Below, one piece after another: positions 17,820 through 25,833 of a DNA stretch of 64,000 nucleotides. A program made the position numbers and the translations under genes. Positions within the stretch are counted from its first letter, which is position 1. The number at the start of each line of letters is the position of its first letter. Below the pieces are notes generated by a model. That model ran no database searches and was not told the DNA's origin. It worked only from the letters and a program-made list of their open reading frames with translations. The stretch covers positions 186,001 through 250,000 of the forward strand of contig CAYWRZ010000002.1 of assembly GCA_964460845.1 (NCBI GenBank). Direction: 5' to 3'. The stretch comes from CAYWRZ01 sp964460845. Its GTDB lineage: Bacteria > Bacteroidota > Bacteroidia > Flavobacteriales_D > UBA2798.

Positions 17820-19178
17820 TTATTTCACTTTTTTAGCCGGGTGATGACCGTTTTGATACAGCACTAATCCGGTTACTTTTTGTTTTTTATCTTTTTCAAA
17901 GGTGAGGCCGATTTCCATATCACGCACAAAAAAATCAGCTTCACTTTCGGGATGCACCGCAATACGCGACTGCCCCGTGCCCTGAATATAAAGCTGCGTT
18001 CCTTCAAGTGTAACCGTAATAAAAAAAGCGGGCGCCAGTTGGTATTCTCCTTCGTATTTTTTCATCAAAGCCGGATCAAGTGAAATGGCTTTGCGTTGAC
18101 GGGGAATCGTATATTCTTTATCGTATAAAATAGCAGCCAGATCGCGACCGGTAGCCGAAGCATCGGCAAAATCGCTGTTAAATAACACTATCACGCATAC
18201 TTCGTCTTCGGGAATACGGAGAATAAAGGTGGAAAAACCGGGAATCCCGCCGCTGTGCATGACTGCTTTTTTACCAAAAAGGCTACTGATCACCCAACCG
18301 TATCCGAAATTTTCGTGATAAGCGTTAAACAATGAATCACGAAGGGGCTGTGCAAGCAATTTGTCGGTATAAAGCGCCCTGTCCCACAAGGCCAAATCTT
18401 CTACGGTCGAGTACAACGATCCTGCCGAATAGGGCACGCTCATGTCGATATACATGGCATTCTGCAAATCGTTGGCTTCGCCTTTGCTGTATCCGGCGGC
18501 ACGTTTGGGAATAATGCTGTCGTGATTGTCGTAGCCCGAATGCTGCATTCCGAACGGTTCGAAAATACGTTCGCGTATCAGTTGCGCATACGATTTACCA
18601 CTCACCTTTTCGAGAATAGCACCCAAAATAAAATACGCCGAATTATTGTAATGCACCGTCGTACCGGGTTCGCTGAGCAAATCGCCGCTGCAATATTGCA
18701 GTACGAAGGCTTCGGGATCATACTGGTTTTTTGCGGCGCTGATAAAAAAATCACCATTATCGGTATAGGAAGGCAGTCCGCTGGTATGCGTAAGCAGTTG
18801 GTGAATCGTGATCCTTGCGCCGATATCCTGGCGGTAATAAGGCAGGTAATCGGAAATAGTACCTTTCAGGCTAAGCTTTCCTTCCTGCACCTGTTGCAAA
18901 ATGAGCAGGGCGGTAAACTGCTTGGTGACAGAGGCCAGGCGATAACGTGTATCGGTGGTAGAAGCGATTTGCCATTCGCGGTTGGCTAAGCCGAAAGCGC
19001 TGCGATACACCGTTTTTCCTTTTGCTTCCACACTTACCGCACCACCCAACTCCCTATTTTTAAGCGCTTGAATATACGCTTCGAACTGTGCGGTTTTTTG
19101 AGGAGATGAATATTGGGCAAAAAGTGAACATGAAAAACAAAAAGAAAAAACAAGGGTAAAAATCCGGTTATACTTCAT
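17820..19178 (-). CDS. Secreted serine hydrolase of the beta-lactamase/DD-peptidase (PF00144) family
   Basis: 452 residues from MKYNRIFTLVFSFCFSCSLFAQ, a clean signal peptide. A start further upstream would run into the 3' end of the RNase P RNA. Catalytic elements of class C-type serine hydrolases are present: S83-V-T-K86 (RLASVTKQFTALL), the Tyr motif Y177-N-N (VHYNNSAYFILG) and HSGG (AVMHSGGIPGFST). The C-terminal ~100 residues form a separate beta domain of the DUF3471-like kind. Substrates of this family vary (D-aminopeptides, esters, beta-lactams) and cannot be told here. Followed after 4 bases by the HisC-like gene. Confidence 0.9.
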   Translation of the reverse strand: MKYNRIFTLVFSFCFSCSLFAQYSSPQKTAQFEAYIQALKNRELGGAVSVEAKGKTVYRSAFGLANREWQIASTTDTRYRLASVTKQFTALLILQQVQEGKLSLKGTISDYLPYYRQDIGARITIHQLLTHTSGLPSYTDNGDFFISAAKNQYDPEAFVLQYCSGDLLSEPGTTVHYNNSAYFILGAILEKVSGKSYAQLIRERIFEPFGMQHSGYDNHDSIIPKRAAGYSKGEANDLQNAMYIDMSVPYSAGSLYSTVEDLALWDRALYTDKLLAQPLRDSLFNAYHENFGYGWVISSLFGKKAVMHSGGIPGFSTFILRIPEDEVCVIVLFNSDFADASATGRDLAAILYDKEYTIPRQRKAISLDPALMKKYEGEYQLAPAFFITVTLEGTQLYIQGTGQSRIAVHPESEADFFVRDMEIGLTFEKDKKQKVTGLVLYQNGHHPAKKVK

Positions 19179-19216
19179 AGTGCTTAGCATTAAAACGGTG
19201 ACTGAATATACACAAA

Positions 19217-19235
19217 ACTCCCGCTTGGCGGGAGT
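19217..19235 (-). terminator. Terminator downstream of RNase P RNA
   Basis: Perfect 8-bp stem ACTCCCGC / GCGGGAGT with a 3-base loop; read on the minus strand it is followed by TTTTG. It lies 13 bases beyond the 3' end of rnpB and separates it from the serine hydrolase gene. Confidence 0.75.
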
Positions 19236-19248
19236 CTCTGTAAAAAAA

Positions 19249-19655
19249 TGCAAACCTGTAAGCCGGGTTCTGTACTCCGGAAAACCGGAGCTTCTATCAT
19301 TTATCTGGGACCGGGTTCACACCCGGCCTCTGGCAGCCTACCCGCCGGAAGTACCCGCGACGAGCACGGATAAGGGAACGAGCCGCTCCCCTGCCGGACG
19401 AACCGGCACTACCGGCCTACATGGCCTTTCAGCCCGCAAGGTTTACCTGCCGCTTTGTCACCAAAACGACACGTGAGCTCTTACCTCACGTTTTCACCCT
19501 TATCCCGAAAGCTTTCGGGACGGTTTATTTTCTGTGGCACTTTCTGTACCGCTGCAGTTCCCCGCAGCAGCCCTTCCCGTTAGGAAGTGCGGCGCTCTGT
19601 GCTGCCCGGACTTTCCTCCCCCTGCACACGACAGGGAGCGATAGAACAGTTTGCA
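19249..19655 (-). ncRNA. rnpB: RNase P RNA (bacterial class A)
   Basis: The catalytic RNA of RNase P, which matures the 5' ends of tRNAs. Read on the minus strand it shows the universal elements in order: GAGGAAAGTCCGGGCA near the 5' end (conserved region I), ACAGAAA-type and GGGTGAAA segments in the middle, AGATAAATGATAGAAG near the 3' end and ACAGAACCCGGCTTACAG at the end (conserved region V). The ends are set by helix P1: TGCAAAC at 19655-19649 pairs with GTTTGCA at 19255-19249. The length of about 407 nt is normal. A -7 box lies at exactly the right distance upstream, and a hairpin terminator follows. Confidence 0.97.
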
Positions 19656-19658
19656 GTG

Positions 19659-19692
19659 CAAAGGTACAAAAGCAGCGCCATACCCCACGCAA
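19659..19692 (-). promoter_or_regulatory. rnpB promoter (TTG-N23-TACCTTTG)
   Basis: On the minus strand, TTG at 19692-19690 and TACCTTTG at 19666-19659, a full match to TAnnTTTG. The predicted transcription start, about 4-7 bases downstream, falls at the 5' strand of helix P1 (19655). The RNA's own structure therefore supports this promoter. Confidence 0.75.
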
Positions 19693-19757
19693 GTAGTTTT
19701 CAATAAGGTCAATGATTGTTGAAATTTCTCTTCCCTTTTTGCTTTTTAGATTCCCCA

Positions 19758-19778
19758 ATCAATCTATAAAAGATTGAT
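19758..19778. promoter_or_regulatory. Putative HipB operator (palindrome)
   Basis: Perfect 8-bp inverted repeat ATCAATCT (19758-19765), spacer ATAAA, AGATTGAT (19771-19778). The right half contains the -33 TTG of the hipBA promoter, so a bound repressor would block RNA polymerase. A further half-site-like TCAATC occurs at 19782-19787. Confidence 0.7.
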
Positions 19779-19803
19779 ATTTCAATCAAAATCTATATAT
19801 TTG
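19774..19803 (+). promoter_or_regulatory. hipBA promoter (TTG-N19-TATATTTG)
   Basis: TTG at 19774-19776 and TATATTTG at 19796-19803, separated by 19 bases, match the Bacteroidota -33/-7 consensus without mismatch. The GTG start of the antitoxin gene is 28 bases downstream of the box. Confidence 0.75.
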
Positions 19804-19830
19804 TTTGAAATAAAAATCATTTTTTAAAGA

Positions 19831-20121
19831 GTGAATAGAAAAAAACAGCTTGTTTTTCCTAAATATGATCATCTGTTAGCGCAGTTGGGAGAACAGCTCA
19901 AGCTCGCACGAAAACGCCGTAAGCTGACCACTCTTCAAGTTGCAGAGCGCGCAGGTATTGCCCGTTCTACCTTGTACCTGATTGAAAAGGGAGATGCAGG
20001 AGTAGCCTTTGGAGCGTATTTTAATGTGCTCAGAGTATTGGGCTTACAGGAAGATATTCTGAAAGTAGCGGCCGATGATGTGCTGGGAAGAAAGCTACAG
20101 GATTTGGAATTGTTGAAATAA
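19831..20121 (+). CDS. HipB-type antitoxin / autorepressor (XRE helix-turn-helix)
   Basis: 96 residues from a GTG start. A Cro/C1-type helix-turn-helix covers about 14-70: LGEQLKLARKRRKLTTLQVAERAGIARSTLYLIEKGDAGVAFGAYFNVLRVLGL. It is followed at one base by a HipA-type kinase gene, the normal antitoxin-toxin order. In E. coli HipB neutralises HipA and represses the operon from palindromic operators. Here the perfect palindrome at 19758-19778 overlapping the promoter fits the same autoregulation. The AT-rich upstream region and accessory nature of the module suggest horizontal acquisition. Confidence 0.9.
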   Translation: MNRKKQLVFPKYDHLLAQLGEQLKLARKRRKLTTLQVAERAGIARSTLYLIEKGDAGVAFGAYFNVLRVLGLQEDILKVAADDVLGRKLQDLELLK

Positions 20122-20122
20122 A

Positions 20123-21373
20123 ATGGGCGCTACTAAAGTTGACATATACGTATATGCGCATTGGAAAGGAATGCCTGAACCCAAGCTCATCGGGACGCTC
20201 TCCGCTCATTTCGCAAAGGGGAAAAAAGCATTCAGTTTTGAGTATGATAAAGCATGGATAAAATCTGCCCCACAGCAACTATTAGACCCTGATATTCAAT
20301 TTTTTTCAGGACCTCAATTTCCCGCTCAGAAAGAAAACTTCGGTCTCTTTTTAGACAGCATGCCCGATACCTGGGGACGTACATTAATGAAAAGACGCGC
20401 GGCTCGGCAGGCAATGGAACAACATAAAAAAACACCGATATTGTATGATATCGATTATTTATTAGGTGTGTATGACGCAAGTCGCATGGGTGCCTTACGT
20501 TTCAAAATCGAGCCCGAAGGCGCTTTTTTGGATAACCACAATGAAACACCTACTCCACCCTGGTCTTCTCTTCGCGAATTGCAGTATGCCGCAGATCGTT
20601 TTGAAAAAGCAGAAGACGATAATGAGGTGAAAAAATGGCTGTCGGTGTTAATGGCTCCCGGCTCTTCTTTAGGTGGGGCAAGACCCAAAGCGAATATCCT
20701 CGACAATAAACAAGACTTGTGGATCGCAAAATTTCCTTCAAAAAATGATACCATCGACAAAGGCGCCTGGGAATTTTTGGCTTACCGACTCGCTGTAAAA
20801 GCCGGAATCACGATGGCGCCCTGTAAAATGGAAAAAATAGCCGGAGCACATCATACGTTTTTTACCCGGCGGTTCGACCGAGAAAAAGGAGAACGTATCC
20901 ATTTTGCATCGGCCATGACGATGACAGGTAATACGGAAGAAAAACTACGCGATAACCCGGCAAGCTATCTGGATATTGCCGATTTCATACAAACGTATGG
21001 CGCAAAAGTAGAAGAAAATTTACACCAGTTATGGCGAAGAATCGTGTTTAATATCGCCATTTCCAATACAGACGATCACTTACGAAATCATGGATTTATA
21101 CTCACGGAAGAAGGCTGGCTATTGTCGCCGGCTTATGATCTGAATCCTTCGACCGAAAAAGACGGCCTGGCTCTCCACATTGACATGAATAATAACGCGT
21201 TGGATGTGGAGTTAGCCAAAAGTGTAGGTGAATTTTTCAGGCTTGACCCACAGCAAATGAAACGTATCCTTGCGGAAGTACGCAACAGTGTCGTTCAATG
21301 GGAAAAAATAGCGGATGAGATAGGAATTTCAAGAAGTGAAAAAGAACGTATGCGAAGCGCGTTTAACCTCTAA
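20123..21373 (+). CDS. HipA-type serine/threonine kinase toxin
   Basis: 416 residues (E. coli HipA has 440). The HipA N-terminal subdomain is at about 8-125 (IGTLSAHFAKGKKAFSFEYDKAWI ... DIDYLLGVYDASRMGALRF). The phosphate-binding/activation segment GSSLGGARPKA is at 180-190. The catalytic loop N315-T-D-D-H-L-R-N-H and the metal-binding D339 in LSPAYDLNPS correspond to the NTDAHAKN loop and the second Asp of HipA. All kinase residues look intact, so the toxin is probably active. HipA kinases phosphorylate aminoacyl-tRNA synthetases or other factors and cause growth arrest or persistence; the target here is unknown. Confidence 0.92.
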   Translation: MGATKVDIYVYAHWKGMPEPKLIGTLSAHFAKGKKAFSFEYDKAWIKSAPQQLLDPDIQFFSGPQFPAQKENFGLFLDSMPDTWGRTLMKRRAARQAMEQHKKTPILYDIDYLLGVYDASRMGALRFKIEPEGAFLDNHNETPTPPWSSLRELQYAADRFEKAEDDNEVKKWLSVLMAPGSSLGGARPKANILDNKQDLWIAKFPSKNDTIDKGAWEFLAYRLAVKAGITMAPCKMEKIAGAHHTFFTRRFDREKGERIHFASAMTMTGNTEEKLRDNPASYLDIADFIQTYGAKVEENLHQLWRRIVFNIAISNTDDHLRNHGFILTEEGWLLSPAYDLNPSTEKDGLALHIDMNNNALDVELAKSVGEFFRLDPQQMKRILAEVRNSVVQWEKIADEIGISRSEKERMRSAFNL

Positions 21374-21427
21374 ACAGCACGCTGTTCGTATCGTCTCTAC
21401 ACACTTACCCCAACTCACCCCGCCTCT

Positions 21428-21455
21428 CCCCTGTCTTTATCACTTACGACAGGGG
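21428..21455. repeat. GC-rich intergenic palindrome
   Basis: Perfect 8-bp stem CCCCTGTC (21428-21435) / GACAGGGG (21448-21455) with a 12-base loop, in a C-rich context (ACCCCAACTCACCCCGCCTCT). It sits between convergent hipA and the protease gene. There is no U tract on either strand, so it is not a classic terminator; it may be an intergenic palindromic repeat. Confidence 0.5.
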
Positions 21456-21471
21456 AAAAACGAGACCTGAA

Positions 21472-24400
21472 TCAGCGGAAAAACTTCAGTACCTGCTGAC
21501 GGGTACCGTCACTTATCCGCAGAAAATACACCCCCTGAGGCAGGGCCGACACGTCGATTTTACGCTGATAATTGCCGGTAGTTTGCGCTTCGGTACCGCT
21601 CCACACCAATTGTCCGGTAGTATTGACCAACGTAAGGGTCAGAAGCTGTGGCTGCAACAGGTTAAAGGAAAGCATAAGCTGCTGGGTCACCGGATCGGCA
21701 TAAGCGCTAATGCCACCCGCCTCAAACCCCTCGCCGGTGCTTACATCGCAGGTCTCTATCGTAATGTCCATTGTATGCGAATCATTTAGTCCGCAGTAAC
21801 TGGTTACTTCAAGTGCTACGGTATAGGTACCAGAGGCTGCAAATACAACCGAAGGTTCCGTAGCCACAGAAGTACCCGGATTACCTCCTGCAAAAGTCCA
21901 GCTAAACGAAGAAGCGTTTTCCGAAATAGCACCGTTAAACGTAACCGGATCGCCAGCACACAGCGGAGCACTGTGCGAGAAATCGGCCACAGGATTTTGA
22001 GTATCCACATGAATCGTAACCGACGCATTCGCACTGCACGAAGCCTGTGTACCCGTTACGGAATAAGTAGTGGTCTGCGTAGGAGAAGCCACCGGATTGG
22101 AGATAGTAGTGCTGCTCAGTCCCTGAGGCGGCGTCCATTGATAGGTATCGGCTCCGCTCACCGTAAGCTGTACCGAACCGCCCGGGCAAATCGTGTCTTG
22201 CGAAGTGCTAAGCGCTAATACGGGCGAAGCCTGTACACTGATTTGTACCGAATCGATTGCATACATACGACAGCCTCCTCCCAGTACTTCGAGGTAAGCC
22301 CGATACGTGCCGGGCGTATTGTAGAGTATGCTGGGCTGCAGTTGTGTCGAGCTACCCGGAGCCCCGCCGTTAAATGTCCACAGCATATCCTGCTCAACGG
22401 TAGAACCCGTCGCGTCAAAATCGATCGATTCGCCTGCACAGACACTTAGCGCACTGGCTTGCAGCGATACACTTGCCGGATTATCGGTAGTCAGCGGAAA
22501 CACGTACAGCGACGCGTTCAGGTTCCAGCTTCCGGAAGTGCCGTAACGCGTCCAGGTGTTATTAGACAACTGTTCCCAAATCATCGAAGGCGTACTCTGT
22601 CCCTGACTGTTGCTCAGAATAGCCAAGGTATCTTTCACCCCGCTGGTCCATTGCAAATTGGTCATATCCACACTCACATAAAAACGCCGGTTGGCCGGTA
22701 TAGCAACAGGAGCAGCGAAACGTACAAAAGTCAGGTAACCGCCCTGCACATCCGATCTGATTTTTCCCATCGTAAGATTGGCCGTAGCCAACAAAGTAGC
22801 CGGATTAGTCCCCGATTCGGAATAGATTCTTATCGGCACCACCTTATTTGGATTGGCTGAATAAGCCCGGGCAAAATAAATATACGCTCCTTCGATATAG
22901 CCGTGCGCACTGGAAGTCACATCAAAATAAGCCGCTTTCTGCCGATCCAAATAGGAGTTAACCCCATTTATCCAACCGTTTTGTCCGGGAGTAGTTCCGT
23001 TGTAATAGCTTGCCGGAGTCCAGGCCGGCGTAGCCGTTCCGGCAGCATACGCAAAATTCAGAGTGTCGCAACCCGAACCGACAGTTACGTGGATATATGC
23101 CGTTTTGGTCTCCGTATCGCTGCCGTGCGCATTCGTCACGGTAAGACTTACTGCATAGCTTCCGGGAGTATTGTAAACAATTGCCGGAGGATTTTGCCCG
23201 TTAAAAGAGGCCGGCGTACCACCCGTAAACGTCCAGCTCCAGGAAGTAGGATTGTAAGTGGACTGATCGGTAAAGTTCACCGAGCCCCCCACGTTGACAT
23301 TGGTTATATTGGCTGTAAACTGAGCTACAGGCGCATTATTGAGTGAAGCCGATGCACAATTAAGCGCCGCTAATGCATTAATACGACCGCTTCCCAACTG
23401 CCCGTTATACGAAGGATTTACCGAACTGATATTATCGGCGGTAGAAAGAATACAGTTGCGTACATCGGCAGGAGTCATGCCCGGATTCACGGAAAGCACG
23501 AGTCCGGCGAGACCCGCTACCAGGGGCGAAGCCATAGACGTACCACTCTTATTACCGTAGGTATTATTGGGGATAGTGCTGTAAATAGTACTTCCCGGAG
23601 CGCTTACATTGATCCAGGTTCCGTAATTAGAGAAGCTCGATTTGGCATCGTTGCTCGCCGTAGAAGCCACCGCAATTACGTTGGTATAGGCCGCAGGATA
23701 AAACTGCGTGGTCACATTGTCGTTACCGGCCGCCGCTACCAGTACCACACCGCTGTTATACGCCCAGTTAATGATGTTCTGTGCGGTAGTAGAAGCACCG
23801 GGGCCACCCCAAGACATGTTGATCACATCGGCTCCCGACCTTACGGCATACACGATACCGTCGTAACCATGTGTCACATAGCCCACCTGATTAGTCGCTT
23901 TTACCGCCATCACGCGGATGCCGAAACCAATAGAAGCGATTCCGGTGCCGTTATTGGATACCGCTCCCGAAATGCCCGCTACGTGCGTACCGTGGCTGTA
24001 ATTCGTGCTCGGCGGATTGGGGTTGTTGTCGCCATCAGCCACATCGTATCCGCGTACATCGTCGATATACCCGTTGCCATCGTCGTCTATCCCGTTGTTG
24101 GGAATTTCGCCGCTATTGACCCAAATATTGGCCTGCAAATCGGGATGCGTAATCTGCACCGCATCATCTACGATGGCCACCACCACGTTGGCGCTTCCGC
24201 GGCTAATATCCCATGCGGCCTGCGCATTGATTTTGAAAAGCGACCACTGCGTACTGGAAGTAAACGAGGGATCATTAGGCGTATAGCTGCTTTTAGGCAA
24301 AGGCACACGTTCGGCATATTCCACACCGGGCTGCTGCTGCAACTCACGGATAAGCCCTCCTATCTGATCGAACTGTGAAAATTCAAGCAGAAATACGGTC

Positions 24401-24699
24401 GAAAGCTTTTCTTCTTCCAAAAAATGATAGGGCCGCGACAATCGGGTAACAGCGTACTGCGTGGCGAGCTTTTCCACAAAAGGCAGGTACGAAAAAGGCA
24501 ATTGCTGATAATCGGTTTGCACTTTTTGTGCACCCACTTTCTCTATCGGTTCCTGCACTACCGCGCGATGATTGATCTTAAACCAAATGCGTCCGTCTTG
24601 ATAATCGGGATGATTGGTTTGTGCAAAAACACTGGTAAACGTGCACAGACAGAATGAGAGGCATACGATAAAGCCTCGCAGAAAGTAACTTTTTCCCAT
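21472..24699 (-). CDS. T9SS-sorted subtilisin-type (S8) serine protease with PKD domains
   Basis: 1075 residues from MGKSYFLRGFIVCLSFCLCTFTSVFAQ; an ATG 29 codons upstream would precede the signal peptide and is rejected. A propeptide-like part (~30-145) is followed by the S8 domain (~150-460) with D178 (AIVDDAVQITHPDL, where the usual D-T/S-G is D-D-A), H236 (NYSHGTHVAGISGA) and S388 (NKSGTSMASPLVAG). PKD domains follow (PVAQFTANITNVNVGGSVNFTDQST, and two to three more). The C-terminal ~75 residues (LLTLTLVNTTGQLVW ... LPQGVYFLRISDGTRQQVLKFFR) form a type A T9SS signal. A secreted, surface-released protease. Confidence 0.95.
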   Translation of the reverse strand: MGKSYFLRGFIVCLSFCLCTFTSVFAQTNHPDYQDGRIWFKINHRAVVQEPIEKVGAQKVQTDYQQLPFSYLPFVEKLATQYAVTRLSRPYHFLEEEKLSTVFLLEFSQFDQIGGLIRELQQQPGVEYAERVPLPKSSYTPNDPSFTSSTQWSLFKINAQAAWDISRGSANVVVAIVDDAVQITHPDLQANIWVNSGEIPNNGIDDDGNGYIDDVRGYDVADGDNNPNPPSTNYSHGTHVAGISGAVSNNGTGIASIGFGIRVMAVKATNQVGYVTHGYDGIVYAVRSGADVINMSWGGPGASTTAQNIINWAYNSGVVLVAAAGNDNVTTQFYPAAYTNVIAVASTASNDAKSSFSNYGTWINVSAPGSTIYSTIPNNTYGNKSGTSMASPLVAGLAGLVLSVNPGMTPADVRNCILSTADNISSVNPSYNGQLGSGRINALAALNCASASLNNAPVAQFTANITNVNVGGSVNFTDQSTYNPTSWSWTFTGGTPASFNGQNPPAIVYNTPGSYAVSLTVTNAHGSDTETKTAYIHVTVGSGCDTLNFAYAAGTATPAWTPASYYNGTTPGQNGWINGVNSYLDRQKAAYFDVTSSAHGYIEGAYIYFARAYSANPNKVVPIRIYSESGTNPATLLATANLTMGKIRSDVQGGYLTFVRFAAPVAIPANRRFYVSVDMTNLQWTSGVKDTLAILSNSQGQSTPSMIWEQLSNNTWTRYGTSGSWNLNASLYVFPLTTDNPASVSLQASALSVCAGESIDFDATGSTVEQDMLWTFNGGAPGSSTQLQPSILYNTPGTYRAYLEVLGGGCRMYAIDSVQISVQASPVLALSTSQDTICPGGSVQLTVSGADTYQWTPPQGLSSTTISNPVASPTQTTTYSVTGTQASCSANASVTIHVDTQNPVADFSHSAPLCAGDPVTFNGAISENASSFSWTFAGGNPGTSVATEPSVVFAASGTYTVALEVTSYCGLNDSHTMDITIETCDVSTGEGFEAGGISAYADPVTQQLMLSFNLLQPQLLTLTLVNTTGQLVWSGTEAQTTGNYQRKIDVSALPQGVYFLRISDGTRQQVLKFFR

Positions 24700-24887
24700 A
24701 GGTAGCTTATTTAGTGTTAAAGTCCGAGTGAAAAGATACTCATCAGACCGGATAAGTACAAACGAAAACGAAAATCCAGCATCCATTCGATGTAAACATT
24801 AAAAATGAGCGCTTTACCCTTTAATTTTTTCAAAAAAACACCGCTTTACACGAAATCGGCTTACCTTTAAATCTCATTTTTCAGCCT

Positions 24888-25700
24888 ATGAAAACCGTAT
24901 TTATCACCGGTGCCTCTTCGGGTATAGGTCAAGCCACCGCCTTATTTTTTGCAAAAAACGGGTGGCGTGTTGCCGCCACCATGCGTAATCCTGAACCACA
25001 CCGGCAATGGGCCGATGCGGCAGGCATTCGTTTGTACAGGCTCGATGTAACCGACGAAGAATCGATTCGGGAAGCCGTCGCGGCTACACTTCGTGAGCAC
25101 GGACAGGTAGATGTAGTGGTCAACAATGCGGGGTATGGCGCGTTGGGTGCTTTCGAAGCAGCTTCCGATGCGCAAATCAAAAGGCAATTCGATACCAATG
25201 TGTTCGGGCTGATGAATGTATGCCGGGCCTGGCTGCCCCATTTTCGGGCGCAGAAAAAAGGTGTTTTTGTACAGCTCTCTTCCATGGCCGGAAGAGCGAC
25301 TTTCCCCGTATTCAGCGTCTATCACGCCACCAAATGGGCGGTCGAAGGATTTTCCGAATCGCTGCAATTTGAGCTGCGGCCTTTCGGCATACGGGTCAAA
25401 ATTATTGAGCCGGGCGCCATACGTACCGATTTTTACACCCGCTCGCAGGAAATTTTCAGAAAAGAAGGACTCGACGCTTACGATAGCTACACCCAAAAAA
25501 TACTGGAAAAAATCAATTCGACGGGGCGCAAAGCCCGTGGCCCCGAAAGCGTAGCACGCACCATCTACCGCGCAGCCACCGACAATCGCGCCAAAATGCG
25601 TTATCCCGTAGGTGGAGGCGCTCCTGCCCTGCTCTTTGTCCGGCGCATCCTGCCCCGAAGCTGGTACGCCGCACTTGTCAGAGCCATACTCGAACGCTGA
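24888..25700 (+). CDS. Short-chain dehydrogenase/reductase
   Basis: 270 residues, classical SDR. NAD(P)-binding TGASSGIGQAT at 7-17, NNAGYG near 85, catalytic Ser in QLSSMAGRATFPVFSVYHATKWAVEGFSESL with YxxxK (Y-H-A-T-K). The Rossmann turn before the first helix has an Arg (AATMRNPE), which fits NADPH. The C-terminal part with KMRYPVGGGAPALLFVRRILP is of the type found in SDRs acting on lipophilic alcohols or ketones. The substrate is unknown. A TACCTTTA box (24862-24869) lies 18 bases before the ATG. Confidence 0.92.
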   Translation: MKTVFITGASSGIGQATALFFAKNGWRVAATMRNPEPHRQWADAAGIRLYRLDVTDEESIREAVAATLREHGQVDVVVNNAGYGALGAFEAASDAQIKRQFDTNVFGLMNVCRAWLPHFRAQKKGVFVQLSSMAGRATFPVFSVYHATKWAVEGFSESLQFELRPFGIRVKIIEPGAIRTDFYTRSQEIFRKEGLDAYDSYTQKILEKINSTGRKARGPESVARTIYRAATDNRAKMRYPVGGGAPALLFVRRILPRSWYAALVRAILER

Positions 25701-25786
25701 TCGCCGTTTATCCCGTTTGTAATTCCGTTTATACAGCTTAACACCTTATTTCAGCTTTATTGTATTTTCGGTTCAACTATAGCATT

Positions 25787-25794
25787 TACCTTTG
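25787..25794 (+). promoter_or_regulatory. Putative -7 box TACCTTTG of the TonB receptor-DUF4249 operon
   Basis: Full match to TAnnTTTG, 39 bases before the ATG at 25834. A TTG lies 24 bases upstream (25760-25762), a little farther than the usual spacing. Confidence 0.5.
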
Positions 25795-25833
25795 CCTCCG
25801 GTTTCACTAACGATCTCTATATTCCGTAGCCTT

